The position numbers were made by a program, and so were the translations under genes. DNA of 64,000 nucleotides from Microvirga lenta (lineage in GTDB: Bacteria; Pseudomonadota; Alphaproteobacteria; Rhizobiales; Beijerinckiaceae). The notes under the pieces were generated by a model, which was given only the letters and a program-made list of their open reading frames with translations, was not told the origin of the DNA and did not search any database. The DNA lies in contig NZ_JAJBBR010000017.1 in NCBI RefSeq assembly GCF_020532555.1, forward strand, positions 1 to 64,000. Direction: 5' to 3'. Below are positions 27,212-35,005 of the stretch, in pieces (position 1 is the stretch's first letter; every line of letters begins with the position of its first letter).

Positions 27212-27568
27212 CTATGCTGCCAGGGGTATCCTAGCGGCAATGTTCTCGACTGCCGTGCAGCCTCCCATACTCCCCCCTTCCTGATACTGGTCAAAGGTAG
27301 GGGCACGATACTTTTTGATCCGCAGTCCCTTCTTATCCTCCTCCGTCACTGTGAGCTTTGCAGCTTCCCCGACGGTGGAGCGAAGGGAGACGATAGAGGA
27401 CCCCTCATGTGTCATGGTGAGGACCGTATCGGGTGAGACGCCGTCAGAGAGAAGAGCCCGAGCGGCGGAGAAGAAGGGCGTCGAGGTTGCCCTACCGAGA
27501 GGACGGTCCCCAAGGTAAGCGCGAAAGTGTCCGTCGCCTATAGGCTGGACGGTGATGTTGATGGTCAT
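27212..27568 (-). CDS. Hypothetical protein, 118 aa
   Basis: I do not recognise it. It is a small soluble protein that begins MTINITVQPIGDGHFRAYLGDRPLGRA, a two-strand beta pattern, and continues with a helix (FSAARALLSDGVSPDTVLTM). The tail RIKKYRAPTFDQYQEGG is basic. The pattern of short strands and a helix recalls small phage-borne regulators, but no motif settles this. Start at 27568 follows a short leader open frame; the region upstream shares the TGGTCATTGCT start context with the next gene. Confidence 0.55.
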   Translation of the reverse strand: MTINITVQPIGDGHFRAYLGDRPLGRATSTPFFSAARALLSDGVSPDTVLTMTHEGSSIVSLRSTVGEAAKLTVTEEDKKGLRIKKYRAPTFDQYQEGGSMGGCTAVENIAARIPLAA

Positions 27569-27656
27569 TGCTACTGAGTTTCCTGATGGGATGAACAAAG
27601 CGCCCGGCGAGTGGTCCTTAACGGGGGCGTGAAAGGCACAACAGTGATCGTTGTGG

Positions 27657-27983
27657 CTATTGGCGTGTCTTGACGGTCTTCACGATGAGGTTGTCCCGCC
27701 GGATGTTCAGCGGGTCTCCGTCTCGGTGCCTGACGTGAAAGGCAGGGCCTTCGACATTCATGATGAGACGGGCCACTCTCGGGGTGTTGTGCTTCCAGTC
27801 CGACACTTTCACGGTGCGGACGTTCCAACACCAGTTCGGGCTATAGCCTTGGGCGATGAGACGGTCGTAATCCTCGGGGAACACCTTGGCGAGTTTGTCG
27901 CTGTTCGCGAGGGGAATGAGAAGGACCGCCTTACCGTCCCGATCAGTTGTCCTGATAGGGGTGCGAAGGGGTTTGATGGTCAT
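27657..27983 (-). CDS. HNH-like phage-type protein
   Basis: A 108-residue protein with the C-terminal motif VRHRDGDPLNIRRDNLIV, which matches the HNH_3/AP2-associated consensus (His-x-x-Gly-x-x-x-Asn-x-x-x-x-Asn-Leu) found in homing-type endonucleases and AP2-like phage proteins. The preceding segment (WCWNVRTVKVSDWKHNTPRVARLIM) resembles the strand-helix part before that motif. The first catalytic His of a classic HNH (usually doubled) is a single His here, so nuclease activity is uncertain. Confidence 0.6.
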   Translation of the reverse strand: MTIKPLRTPIRTTDRDGKAVLLIPLANSDKLAKVFPEDYDRLIAQGYSPNWCWNVRTVKVSDWKHNTPRVARLIMNVEGPAFHVRHRDGDPLNIRRDNLIVKTVKTRQ

Positions 27984-28566
27984 TGCTCTATGAGTGTCGA
28001 TTGAACGGATGCAGAAAGACAGAGGATTGAAAGATTGAGGCGAAGTGCCTGCCTCTCACGGCGGGAGAGACAGCCTGTGAAGGGGAAGACTGGCAATAGG
28101 TGGATGGGATGCACTTCAGATCCCCCTGAAGGTGCATGTAAACCTTTGAAGTAGGGAGACTTACATCAACCCTTCTTCTCCTCCTTCAATGAAGACTTCA
28201 GAGAGGAGATTGCTGAGGGGAAGAAGAGGTGGTGATCCACTCAAGGAAACATGCAAAGGGAAACTTCAGTAACCCTCAGTTCCCCCTGTAGTCCCCATGA
28301 CATCATCAACCCTTCACTGCCCCTGTCCTCAGTGATGGTCTCCGTCTTTCGGCTTGGGTTAGCCGTTTTTCCTCTAAGGGTGAGTGAGAATGTCGGTGCA
28401 GTGCCGCTGCACTTTTCCTCCCCTCCTCTCTGATGGAGGGCGGCAATGAAGGTGCAGCACCACTGCACTTTTGAGGACGCCCACTGCACCGATGAAAAGT
28501 GCAGTGACTGCACCTATGGCGTCTCCTTGGAAGTGGGCCTAGCTCCGGTGTAGACGTACTGCACTC
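27984..28566. other. Non-coding block rich in short dyads
   Basis: About 580 bp without a convincing gene. It has an imperfect palindrome at 28108-28133 (TGCACTTCAG ... CTGAAGGTGCA), several CTTCAG/CTGAAG words, and a cluster of GTGCAG/CTGCAC dyads near the right end (separate entry). A minus-strand open frame (28241-28513) spans the dyads but lacks a ribosome-binding site and any recognisable composition. Confidence 0.5.
28396..28564. repeat. Cluster of GTGCAG/CTGCAC dyads
   Basis: Three dyads: GTGCAG-five bases-CTGCAC at 28396-28412 and 28452-28468, and GTGCAG-three bases-CTGCAC at 28499-28513. CTGCAC half-sites also occur at 28484-28489 and 28559-28564. Two of the dyads are followed by TTTT. 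The cluster lies just past the 3' end of the serine recombinase gene. It may be binding sites for an island-encoded protein (replication or recombination iterons, or operators). Confidence 0.6.
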
Positions 28567-29235
28567 CTACCGGCTGATCTGATCCAGCCTCTCAAGAAGC
28601 CGAGCGACGCTGGTCGGGTGCCACTGTCCACCTCTCGGGGTTTCCAACCCTGCGCTGTTCAGGGCCTCCGCAATCTCTCTGAGGCTGGCGTTTGCCTCCT
28701 TCAATGGGAGGACGATGCCCTCCAGCTTTTTGGCTCTTGCATTGGCATTAACCTTCAAGACCTCATTGCGCTTCATCGTCTTGTCCCGAAGTCCCCCGAG
28801 CTTCTGCCCCCGAGCCTTCGCCTCCCTCAATGCAGCTTTGGTCCGCTTTGAGATGAAGTCCCGCTCCTGTTCCGCGAGGGCCGCATAGATGTGCAGTTGG
28901 AACTTGTCAGCATAGGGCATCGACGCGACCCGGAAGGACAGCTTGGGATCGTCCATGAGGGACGCGATGAAAGCGACCTTGCGGGACAGTCTGTCGAGCT
29001 TAGAGACGAGGAGGGTGGCTCCAGCCTTCTTGGCAAGGTCGATAGCCTTCCGAAGCTCGGGCCTGTCTCCGTTCGCTCCGCTCTCAATCTCAATGAACTC
29101 TCCGATCACCTCCCAAGGCTCTGGGGAATAGGTGTCGAGATAGAGGGCGATGTCTCTGGTCTGTGCCTCAAGGCCGAGGCCGCTCTTGCCCTGGTCCTCC
29201 GTCGAAACACGCCGATAAGTAACGTAACGGTGCAT
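28567..29235 (-). CDS. Serine recombinase (resolvase/invertase family)
   Basis: A 222-residue protein. The catalytic domain has the Ser nucleophile in [19 protein letters not shown] (near residue 11), the conserved Arg-rich strand [19 protein letters not shown], and [25 protein letters not shown] short C-terminal helix-turn-helix ([34 protein letters not shown]) would bind the res or inversion site. Start ATG 29235 has GAGGAGCGG upstream. Length and architecture match small-subunit resolvases; targets may be the palindromes around it. It may act in inversion or resolution within the island rather than integration. Confidence 0.88.
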   Translation of the reverse strand: MHRYVTYRRVSTEDQGKSGLGLEAQTRDIALYLDTYSPEPWEVIGEFIEIESGANGDRPELRKAIDLAKKAGATLLVSKLDRLSRKVAFIASLMDDPKLSFRVASMPYADKFQLHIYAALAEQERDFISKRTKAALREAKARGQKLGGLRDKTMKRNEVLKVNANARAKKLEGIVLPLKEANASLREIAEALNSAGLETPRGGQWHPTSVARLLERLDQISR

Positions 29236-29277
29236 AAGCCGCTCCTCTTCAACGCGTTCGAGAAGAGTAAGGCAGTC

Positions 29278-29317
29278 CGTATCAAACGTCAACGTACGTT
29301 GTGAACGTAACGATACG
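29278..29317. promoter_or_regulatory. Palindrome upstream of the serine recombinase
   Basis: A perfect 12-bp palindrome CAACGTACGTTG (29290-29301) lies within outer arms CGTATC (29278-29283) and GATACG (29312-29317). It sits in the spacer between the divergent recombinase and a DUF6894-like gene, so it can be a recombinase binding site or an operator. Confidence 0.5.
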
Positions 29318-29364
29318 GTAAGGGAGAGCGGAGGAACAAGCTGGAACTGCCGCCGTTGGCCGGT

Positions 29365-29616
29365 ATGCCTCGCTACTACTGTCACATTCGACAGGGCAAG
29401 CAACTCATTCAAGATCCCGAAGGAGTTGACCTTCCCGACCTCGACGCCGCCCAGGTGCAGGCCATCCAGGGCATCCGGGACGTTCTTGCGGAAGGTGTCA
29501 GGCGTGGGGACGGTGATGGGTTAGACGATGTCCTGGTAATCACAGACGAGGCCGTCCAGGAGCTATTGACGATCCCGTTCATTGAGGCATTACCACCGCG
29601 CTTCCGTCAGCCATGA
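29365..29616 (+). CDS. DUF6894-like small protein
   Basis: 83 residues starting [30 protein letters not shown], the characteristic opening of DUF6894 proteins, which are common and often multicopy in Methylobacterium and Bradyrhizobium relatives. The body is a two-strand sheet with one helix; function unknown. An ATG nine bases upstream (29356) is also in frame. Confidence 0.7.
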   Translation: MPRYYCHIRQGKQLIQDPEGVDLPDLDAAQVQAIQGIRDVLAEGVRRGDGDGLDDVLVITDEAVQELLTIPFIEALPPRFRQP

Positions 29617-29909
29617 CAATCCCAGCCGGGTCACTCAAGGGCGCCCGTCGTGATGCGTCAGGTAGATAGGGGCCGGGAGCCTAGCCGAGGTCGTCTAGGG
29701 TGGCCCCTCCGTACCGGAAGAGGCATGGCAACCCAGGGGGTACCGGGGGCGCGGCCCAGACGCTGCGTAGCTATGGGGTTTCAGATTTTTGCCCCAAAAA
29801 GATCCGGACCCTACGCTTAACCATAGTTGGGGATTGCTAGGGCGCACTCATCGTTAATCGCGTATTAAATGACTCTCGTCCCGAAGTAGCTACTTGAGAG
29901 TTTCCAAAG
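29617..29909. other. Intergenic, no gene seen
   Basis: A 293-bp spacer with one hairpin-prone pair (GGGGTTTCAG ... TTTTGCCCC near 29774) and an AT-rich region at 29840-29900 that probably contains the promoter for the next gene. One CTTAACCAT at about 29827 resembles a CtrA half-site. Confidence 0.35.
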
Positions 29910-30488
29910 ATGTTTGCCGGGGTTGACTGGGCTGTTGTCATTGCGACCTTTGTTGGTCCAATCGTTGCAGTTGGGATTACTCTCTGGGCACAAGCTCGGG
30001 ACAGTCATAAGCGCAACCGCATGGAGTTATTCTCGAACATGATGCGGTCGCGCCGTAGTCCGACAGCGATTGAGTTCGTAGGATCGCTTAATCTAGTTCC
30101 GGTCCACTTCCATTCGGATCAGGCCGTTATCTCTCGGTACGCCGACCTGATGGCGATTTTCAGCGACTCGTCTTGGCGCTCAAAGGACCAAGAAGCCATC
30201 CGCCAAATCAACGAGAAAGCTGAACTCGCAATCGCTTATCTCCTGTCGGCTATGTCGAGGGTGTTGGGAGTTCCGATTGAGCAACTGGCGATCCTTCGAG
30301 GGGCGTATGCTCCACAAGGCTGGGCCGATGAGGAGCAACTGAACCGAGAAACTCGGCTATTGCTGCGTGATCTGTTGAGTGGGCACAGGTTCTTGCCAGT
30401 TCTTCCCGTTCCACACCCACCACCAAGCGACGAAGGTGAGATTTCAACAACTTCTGACGATAACGGAAGGGTTGCCCCCGGCCAGTAG
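29910..30488 (+). CDS. N-terminally membrane-anchored protein (DUF6680-like)
   Basis: 192 residues. One membrane segment at the N-terminus (WAVVIATFVGPIVAVGITLWA, residues 7-27), then a soluble part with MELFSNMMRSRRSPTAIEFVGSLNLVPVHFHSD and helices up to residue 150, and a Pro-rich tail. This arrangement and the RxxRxxP..VxALNLV-type segment recall DUF6680 proteins of mobile elements. Function unknown; N-in membrane topology is assumed. Confidence 0.65.
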   Translation: MFAGVDWAVVIATFVGPIVAVGITLWAQARDSHKRNRMELFSNMMRSRRSPTAIEFVGSLNLVPVHFHSDQAVISRYADLMAIFSDSSWRSKDQEAIRQINEKAELAIAYLLSAMSRVLGVPIEQLAILRGAYAPQGWADEEQLNRETRLLLRDLLSGHRFLPVLPVPHPPPSDEGEISTTSDDNGRVAPGQ

Positions 30489-30557
30489 GTTGCCAACAGG
30501 ATTTGCCTACAGCTGACTGAAAAAACCCTGCAAAATCAGTCATTGGCTTCTGTAGGT

Positions 30558-30606
30558 TCGCCCTCTCACGGCGAAAACAGGGGTTCGAGTCCCCTAGGGA
30601 GCGCCA
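30558..30606 (+). repeat. Attachment repeat 2 (junction of islands 1 and 2)
   Basis: Exact 49-bp copy of the 3' part of tRNA-Glu, from the anticodon arm through CCA. It lacks the 5' half, so it is not a functional tRNA. It is attR of island 1 and attL of island 2. Confidence 0.9.
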
Positions 30607-30705
30607 TCCAACGGAAATGTCGTTGGATCGCAGAGACATCGTTCATTTTCAGGCACTTGCAACGTTCCCGATGCTACAAAACGGGTGCTACAAGTGGCCG
30701 CTCGA

Positions 30706-32472
30706 ATGAACTATCTGAAACGTCATCCTAAAACCGGTGTCTATATCTTCCGCCGCGCGATTCCGGTGGAGCTTCGCCCTTTCTTTGGCAGGGGCCGAGA
30801 GTGGACCGAAAGTCTCAAGACGAAGAAGCTTGAGGAGGCCAAGGGGCTCGTGCTCGCGGTGGCGGCTCGCGTCGAGGGGCTGTTCCAACAGGCCCGTGAG
30901 CAGGCAGAGGCGAAGCGGGCTCAGGCTGAAGCCAACGTAAGCGTGACCGTTCCTATGATTGTTGGGCTTGTGCGGACATGGAAGGAGCACGAGCTTTCCG
31001 AGCGGGCGCAAGCCGTGATGGCTGATCCGCTCGCGCGCGCCGCGTTTGACGCTGAGGTTCAGCTATTCAACAACACCCTTGACGGTGTGGACGTGCAGGA
31101 GGACCCGAAGGCGTTCTGGGCGAACGCTGACCGGCGCGACCGTTTCCTTGACGACAAGGTTCGGGAGATCACCGTTCGCGCAGGGCTGCTCGTCACGCCA
31201 AGCCATCCAGCTTGGATGGTCCTGTACCATAAGGTTCAGGACGCATGGCGGGAGATCCTGACAAGCGAGGGGCGCTGGCGGAACTTGGAATTTGCATCGC
31301 TGCCCTCCACAGAGCCGCAGCCCTATCCGCAGTTTGGGGCCGGGGTGCCCTCAAGGCCGGCCAATCACGGGAAAGCCCTTCCGCGTCTTTCGGAAGCCCT
31401 GGAACATTGGGCAGCGGGTGGAGGCGTGCGCGGGGTGAAGAAGCCCGCCAAGGCAACGGTTCAGGAAGCGCGGGCCGCTCTCAAGCGGTTTATTGAACTT
31501 CATGGGGACCTTCCCATCGATGCGATCACCCGCGCTCATGGACGTGAATTCCGGAACGCAATTGCCAGGGTGCCAAGAAGGCTACCCACAGCACTTGCCA
31601 GTCTGCCCCTTTCGGAGCTGCTTAGTCGCGATCTGTCTGATCAGCCGAGTCGAAGCGCGAAGACGCTGAATAAAAGCTTAACCCTTCTTGGGGCGGTCCT
31701 TTCCCGCGCTGAAAGAGACGGCTATTTCGACGGCCTGCATTGGCGGAATCCATTCGAAGTGGCCTTCGCCATCGAAGGCATGGAGGACGATGGCTATGAG
31801 CCGTTCACCGAGGCGGAGCTAAATAAGCTGCTGGCGTCACCTGTCTTTGCCGCTGGAGTTCGGCCCACGCGGGGCAGGGGCTGCACGGCGAAGTGGGCTC
31901 CCCTGGTGGCGCTATTCCATGGAGCGCGACGGGGTGAGGTGCTTCAACTCTTCGTCCGAGATGTCGCGCGGGACGCTGAGACAGGAATCTGGACTTTTCA
32001 GTTCAATCGGGATGCCGACAAATCCATAAAAACCGCATCCTCAATCCGCCACACCCCGCTGCACCCCCAGATCGTGGATCTTGGCTTTCTTGACTTCGTT
32101 GAACAGCGAAGGCGGGCAGTTGGTGATGGTGGCAGCCTTTGGCCGGGGTTCGAGGATCGAGGAAAGCTGGACAGTCGTATGAACAAGTGGGGCGAATGGT
32201 TCGGGGCGTATCTGTCGGAGCACGTCGTGGATGCCCCAACGAAGGCTTTTCATTCCTTTAGGGCGACGTTCAAGCGGTTCGGGCACGCATCCCATGTGCC
32301 GGAGCCCGTCCTAGACAGGCTGGTGGGACACGTCATTTCCGGTGTTGGCGCTCAATATGGGAAGCGGAAGAATGATGTAGGGGGAAGGGACTCTGGTATT
32401 CCGCTGCCCAGGCTCGCGGAAGAGATCGCGAAGATACGCTTCAAGGGCGTCCTCTTCGATCAGATCAGGTGA
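30706..32472 (+). CDS. Tyrosine site-specific integrase of island 2
   Basis: A 588-residue integrase. It opens NYLKRHPKTGVYIFRRAIP (a DUF6538-type arm-binding region), has a charged helical linker (about residues 50-230), then a core-binding domain (about 235-340), and the catalytic domain with Arg in FHGARRGEVLQLF, His-x-x-Arg in FHSFRATF, VGHVISG and the nucleophile Tyr in GAQYGKR. It is longer than the island 1 integrase and not closely related in the linker. It lies 100 bp after the second att repeat. Its stop is three bases before the start of vsr, so the two genes are coupled. Confidence 0.92.
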   Translation: MNYLKRHPKTGVYIFRRAIPVELRPFFGRGREWTESLKTKKLEEAKGLVLAVAARVEGLFQQAREQAEAKRAQAEANVSVTVPMIVGLVRTWKEHELSERAQAVMADPLARAAFDAEVQLFNNTLDGVDVQEDPKAFWANADRRDRFLDDKVREITVRAGLLVTPSHPAWMVLYHKVQDAWREILTSEGRWRNLEFASLPSTEPQPYPQFGAGVPSRPANHGKALPRLSEALEHWAAGGGVRGVKKPAKATVQEARAALKRFIELHGDLPIDAITRAHGREFRNAIARVPRRLPTALASLPLSELLSRDLSDQPSRSAKTLNKSLTLLGAVLSRAERDGYFDGLHWRNPFEVAFAIEGMEDDGYEPFTEAELNKLLASPVFAAGVRPTRGRGCTAKWAPLVALFHGARRGEVLQLFVRDVARDAETGIWTFQFNRDADKSIKTASSIRHTPLHPQIVDLGFLDFVEQRRRAVGDGGSLWPGFEDRGKLDSRMNKWGEWFGAYLSEHVVDAPTKAFHSFRATFKRFGHASHVPEPVLDRLVGHVISGVGAQYGKRKNDVGGRDSGIPLPRLAEEIAKIRFKGVLFDQIR

Positions 32473-32475
32473 CCC

Positions 32476-32886
32476 GTGGTAGACACACTGACCCCCGAGC
32501 GCCGCAGCGCGCAAATGGCTAGGGTCCGGTCGAAGAACAGCCGCCCTGAGATGGTGGTTCGGCGCGCGCTTCATGCCCTTGGCTACCGGTATCGTCTCCA
32601 CCGCAAGGATCTGCCTGGACGCCCTGACATCGTGTTCGGACCTCGGAAGAAGGTGATCTTCGTTCATGGCTGTTTCTGGCATCGGCACACCTGCAAGCTG
32701 GGGGACCGAATGCCGAAGAGCAACCTAGCGTTTTGGACTGAAAAGCTTCAGCGGAATGCGGAGCGCGACCGGGATGTGGCCGAGAAGCTTCAGGCCATAG
32801 GGTGGTCAAGCCTCGTGGTCTGGGAATGCGAAGCCCGACCAGGGCCGGCTTTGGACGCGAAGCTAAAAGATTTTCTGGATAACTGA
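32476..32886 (+). CDS. vsr: Very short patch repair endonuclease Vsr
   Basis: Nicks DNA 5' of the T in T:G mismatches that arise when 5-methylcytosine deaminates, protecting the sites of the neighbouring C5 methyltransferase. The 136-residue protein has the family landmarks RSKNSRPEMVVRRALHALG, GRPDIVFGPRKKVIFVHGCFWHRH (catalytic Asp and His region, Zn-binding Cys/His) and WECE near the end. It starts at GTG only three bases after the integrase stop, which implies translational coupling, an unusual partnership. Confidence 0.93.
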   Translation: MVDTLTPERRSAQMARVRSKNSRPEMVVRRALHALGYRYRLHRKDLPGRPDIVFGPRKKVIFVHGCFWHRHTCKLGDRMPKSNLAFWTEKLQRNAERDRDVAEKLQAIGWSSLVVWECEARPGPALDAKLKDFLDN

Positions 32887-32955
32887 GTTTTAACGCGACC
32901 TAACCCTGGATCGGTAATGAGGATCTGGCTCAATAGGCCGAGATAGGGAGAGCCG

Positions 32956-34155
32956 ATGAAGTCGCTTGAGTTATTCGCTGGCGCGGGAGGTCTCGCGATG
33001 GGGGTCAGCCTCGCAGGCTTCGAACACGTTGGCGTTGTCGAGTGGGACAAGTGGTGCTGCGACACCATTCGAGAAAACCAAAAGCGGGGGCACCCGCTCG
33101 TTCAAGGCTGGCCTCTCTATCCTGGCGACGTCAGGCGCTATCTTGATGATTCAGGTGTGCCGGAAGATCTCGATCTTGTCGCCGGAGGACCGCCCTGCCA
33201 GCCGTTCTCCATGGGTGGCAAGCACCGCGCGCACGATGATAGCCGCGATATGTTCCCGGCAGCCGTGGATATTATCCGCGCTACCAGGCCAAAGGCATTC
33301 ATCATCGAGAATGTGAGGGGGCTCACGCGGCCAACCTTCGCGAACTACTTCTCCTACATCCAACTCCAACTGTCCTATCCTGAGATTCAGCGAAAGAAGG
33401 ATGAGCCATGGCTCGACCATCTCGCGCGTCTCGAAAAGGAGAGGACAAGCGGCGTGCTCAAGGGGCTGACCTATGATGTGGTCCCTCGTCTCGTGAATGC
33501 CGCCGACTACGGAGTTCCGCAGAAGCGCGAGCGCGTGTTTATTGTCGGCTTCCGGCATGACATTGAAGCCCGCTGGTCGTTCCCCGATGAGACGCATTCG
33601 CGAGAGGCGCTTCTGGAGGATCAGTTCGTCAATGGCAGCTATTGGGAACGCCACGAGGTCTCCAAGCGGAAGCGTCCGGAAGCCCCGGCGGGCATTTCCG
33701 ACATGATCGCCCGCGCGCGCCGACGCAATGAACCAAACGAGCGGCTGCCATGGAGGACCGTTCGTGATGCGCTGGTAGGTCTCCCCGACCCGGAGAAGGG
33801 GCCGGGCATCCATCATGATCATCGATTCATCCCAGGCGCTCGCACATATCCCGGCCACACCGGGAGCCCGCTTGATCTTCCAGCCAAATCCTTGAAGGCA
33901 GGCGTCCACGGCGTCCCTGGTGGCGAGAACATGATGGTGAAGCCTGACGGGTCCGTTCGGTATTTCACGGTTCGGGAGAGCGCGAGGCTTCAGACATTTC
34001 CTGATGCCTACATCTTCCACGGAGCTTGGGGTGAGACGATGAGGCAGCTCGGGAATGCTGTTCCAGTTGTTCTCGGCCAGCTTGTGGCTTCGTCCGTTGC
34101 AGCCGGCCTAGTATCTGCGATGACCCGCCAGAACCTCGCTGCGGGGCGCGCGTGA
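32956..34155 (+). CDS. DNA cytosine-C5 methyltransferase (Eco29kI-type)
   Basis: A 399-residue type II methyltransferase. Motif I LELFAGAGGLAMGVSLAGF (residues 4-22), motif IV GGPPCQPFS with the catalytic Cys (residue 81), motif VI ENVRG, motif VIII QKRERVFIVGFR, and motif X VRESARLQTFPDAYIFHG ... QLGNAVP. The stop overlaps the restriction-gene start by four bases. Because the paired nuclease is of the Eco29kI type, methylation within a CCGCGG-like site is expected by analogy, not proven by this sequence. Confidence 0.92.
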   Translation: MKSLELFAGAGGLAMGVSLAGFEHVGVVEWDKWCCDTIRENQKRGHPLVQGWPLYPGDVRRYLDDSGVPEDLDLVAGGPPCQPFSMGGKHRAHDDSRDMFPAAVDIIRATRPKAFIIENVRGLTRPTFANYFSYIQLQLSYPEIQRKKDEPWLDHLARLEKERTSGVLKGLTYDVVPRLVNAADYGVPQKRERVFIVGFRHDIEARWSFPDETHSREALLEDQFVNGSYWERHEVSKRKRPEAPAGISDMIARARRRNEPNERLPWRTVRDALVGLPDPEKGPGIHHDHRFIPGARTYPGHTGSPLDLPAKSLKAGVHGVPGGENMMVKPDGSVRYFTVRESARLQTFPDAYIFHGAWGETMRQLGNAVPVVLGQLVASSVAAGLVSAMTRQNLAAGRA

Positions 34156-34790
34156 CCGAAAAGCCCTATAATCCGCTTGACACAAAGAACCTCGGCGCGA
34201 GCGTCGCTGAGGCGCTTCTTGAGCGAACTGTGCGGCCGCTTGGCGGTCTTCCTGCGTTCAATGGGGCTGGTCTATACGCCATCTATTATACTGGCGAGTT
34301 CCCAGCCTATCAGCGAATTGCGGAGCGTAACCGGGATGAGCAGTTTGGCTGGCCGATTTATGTCGGTAAGGCTGTGCCTCCCGGGGCTAGGAAGGCGCTT
34401 GCGAGCCCTACGACAGGACGGTGGCTTCACAAGCGCCTGGGGGAGCACGCTGAAACCATAGCGCAGGCCGAGAATCTTGAGCTGGAGGACTTTTACTGCA
34501 GATACCTCGTGGTGGAGGACATCTGGATACCGCTGGGTGAGAGTCTGCTGATCGCGGCGTTTTCTCCAATCTGGAACCGGCTTGTTGATGGATTCGGTAA
34601 TCATGATCCCGGCGGTGGGCGGTACAATGGAATGCGTCCTCGGTGGCACGTCCTGCACCCGGGCATTGGCTGGGCAAATAAGTGCCAGCCTCGCCCCGAG
34701 ACCTCGGAGTTGATCGCGTCTGAAATCGAGAGTTACTTGCGATTCACACCGGTTCCCTCAGCCCATCCACGCCTTTTGGCTCGAGAGTGA
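34152..34790 (+). CDS. Eco29kI-family type II restriction endonuclease (GIY-YIG)
   Basis: A 212-residue nuclease opening NPLDTKNLGASVAEALLERT, a sequence shared by Eco29kI relatives. It has the GIY-YIG core: Tyr-rich strand GLYAIYYTGEF (about residues 40-50), YVGKAVPPGARK (about 70-81), the Arg/His helix RLGEHAETI (about 95-103) and the Glu in LGESLLIAAF (about residue 130) plus Asn in WNRLVDGFGNHDPG. Starts at GTG overlapping the methyltransferase stop. Eco29kI cuts CCGCGG; this target is assumed from family membership. Confidence 0.85.
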   Translation: MTEKPYNPLDTKNLGASVAEALLERTVRPLGGLPAFNGAGLYAIYYTGEFPAYQRIAERNRDEQFGWPIYVGKAVPPGARKALASPTTGRWLHKRLGEHAETIAQAENLELEDFYCRYLVVEDIWIPLGESLLIAAFSPIWNRLVDGFGNHDPGGGRYNGMRPRWHVLHPGIGWANKCQPRPETSELIASEIESYLRFTPVPSAHPRLLARE

Positions 34791-35005
34791 ATTTAACGCA
34801 TCCATGGGGACATAATCGCGGTTCGTATAGCGGCGACGCAGCGTCTCCATCCGAACTGATCAGATTTCCTTTGGCCTGGACTCCGTTGCGCCATGAGCCA
34901 TGGTGATGAATTGTTGGATTTATCGTTGTCTATCCTGCGCCTAAAAGGAGACGCAGGACAGCCAGCGTGTGATAGAGGCTCAAACTTCTATTCGTGGGAC
35001 GCGCT
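34791..35005. other. Spacer with 7-bp inverted repeat
   Basis: TCCTGCG (34933-34939) and CGCAGGA (34952-34958) form a stem about 50 bp before the next gene. The region upstream has an AT-rich stretch that can hold a promoter. No C-protein gene or other frame is seen. Confidence 0.4.

Larger units (their letters stand above)
24806..30606. mobile_element. Genomic island 1 (tRNA-Glu-integrated, about 5.8 kb)
   Basis: Bounded by two identical 49-bp tRNA-Glu 3' repeats, with its integrase gene starting 100 bp inside. Gene content is integrase, orphan response regulator, two small unknown or HNH-like proteins, serine recombinase, DUF6894-like protein and a membrane-anchored protein. Base composition is visibly less GC-rich than the flanks, and non-coding space is large. 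There are no conjugation or phage structural genes, so it looks like a small integrative or satellite element. It is probably the younger of the two, since its repeats are still identical. Confidence 0.85.

Noticed and set aside
28241-28513. 90-codon minus-strand frame across the dyad cluster
   Set aside because: No ribosome-binding site, and composition follows the dyads rather than a protein.
27984-28566. CRISPR array
   Set aside because: The short dyads are irregularly spaced and only 15-17 bp; there are no regular spacers and no cas genes in the window.
30541-30606. Second tRNA-Glu gene
   Set aside because: Only the 3' 49 bases are present; the acceptor 5' half and D arm are absent, so it is an attachment repeat.
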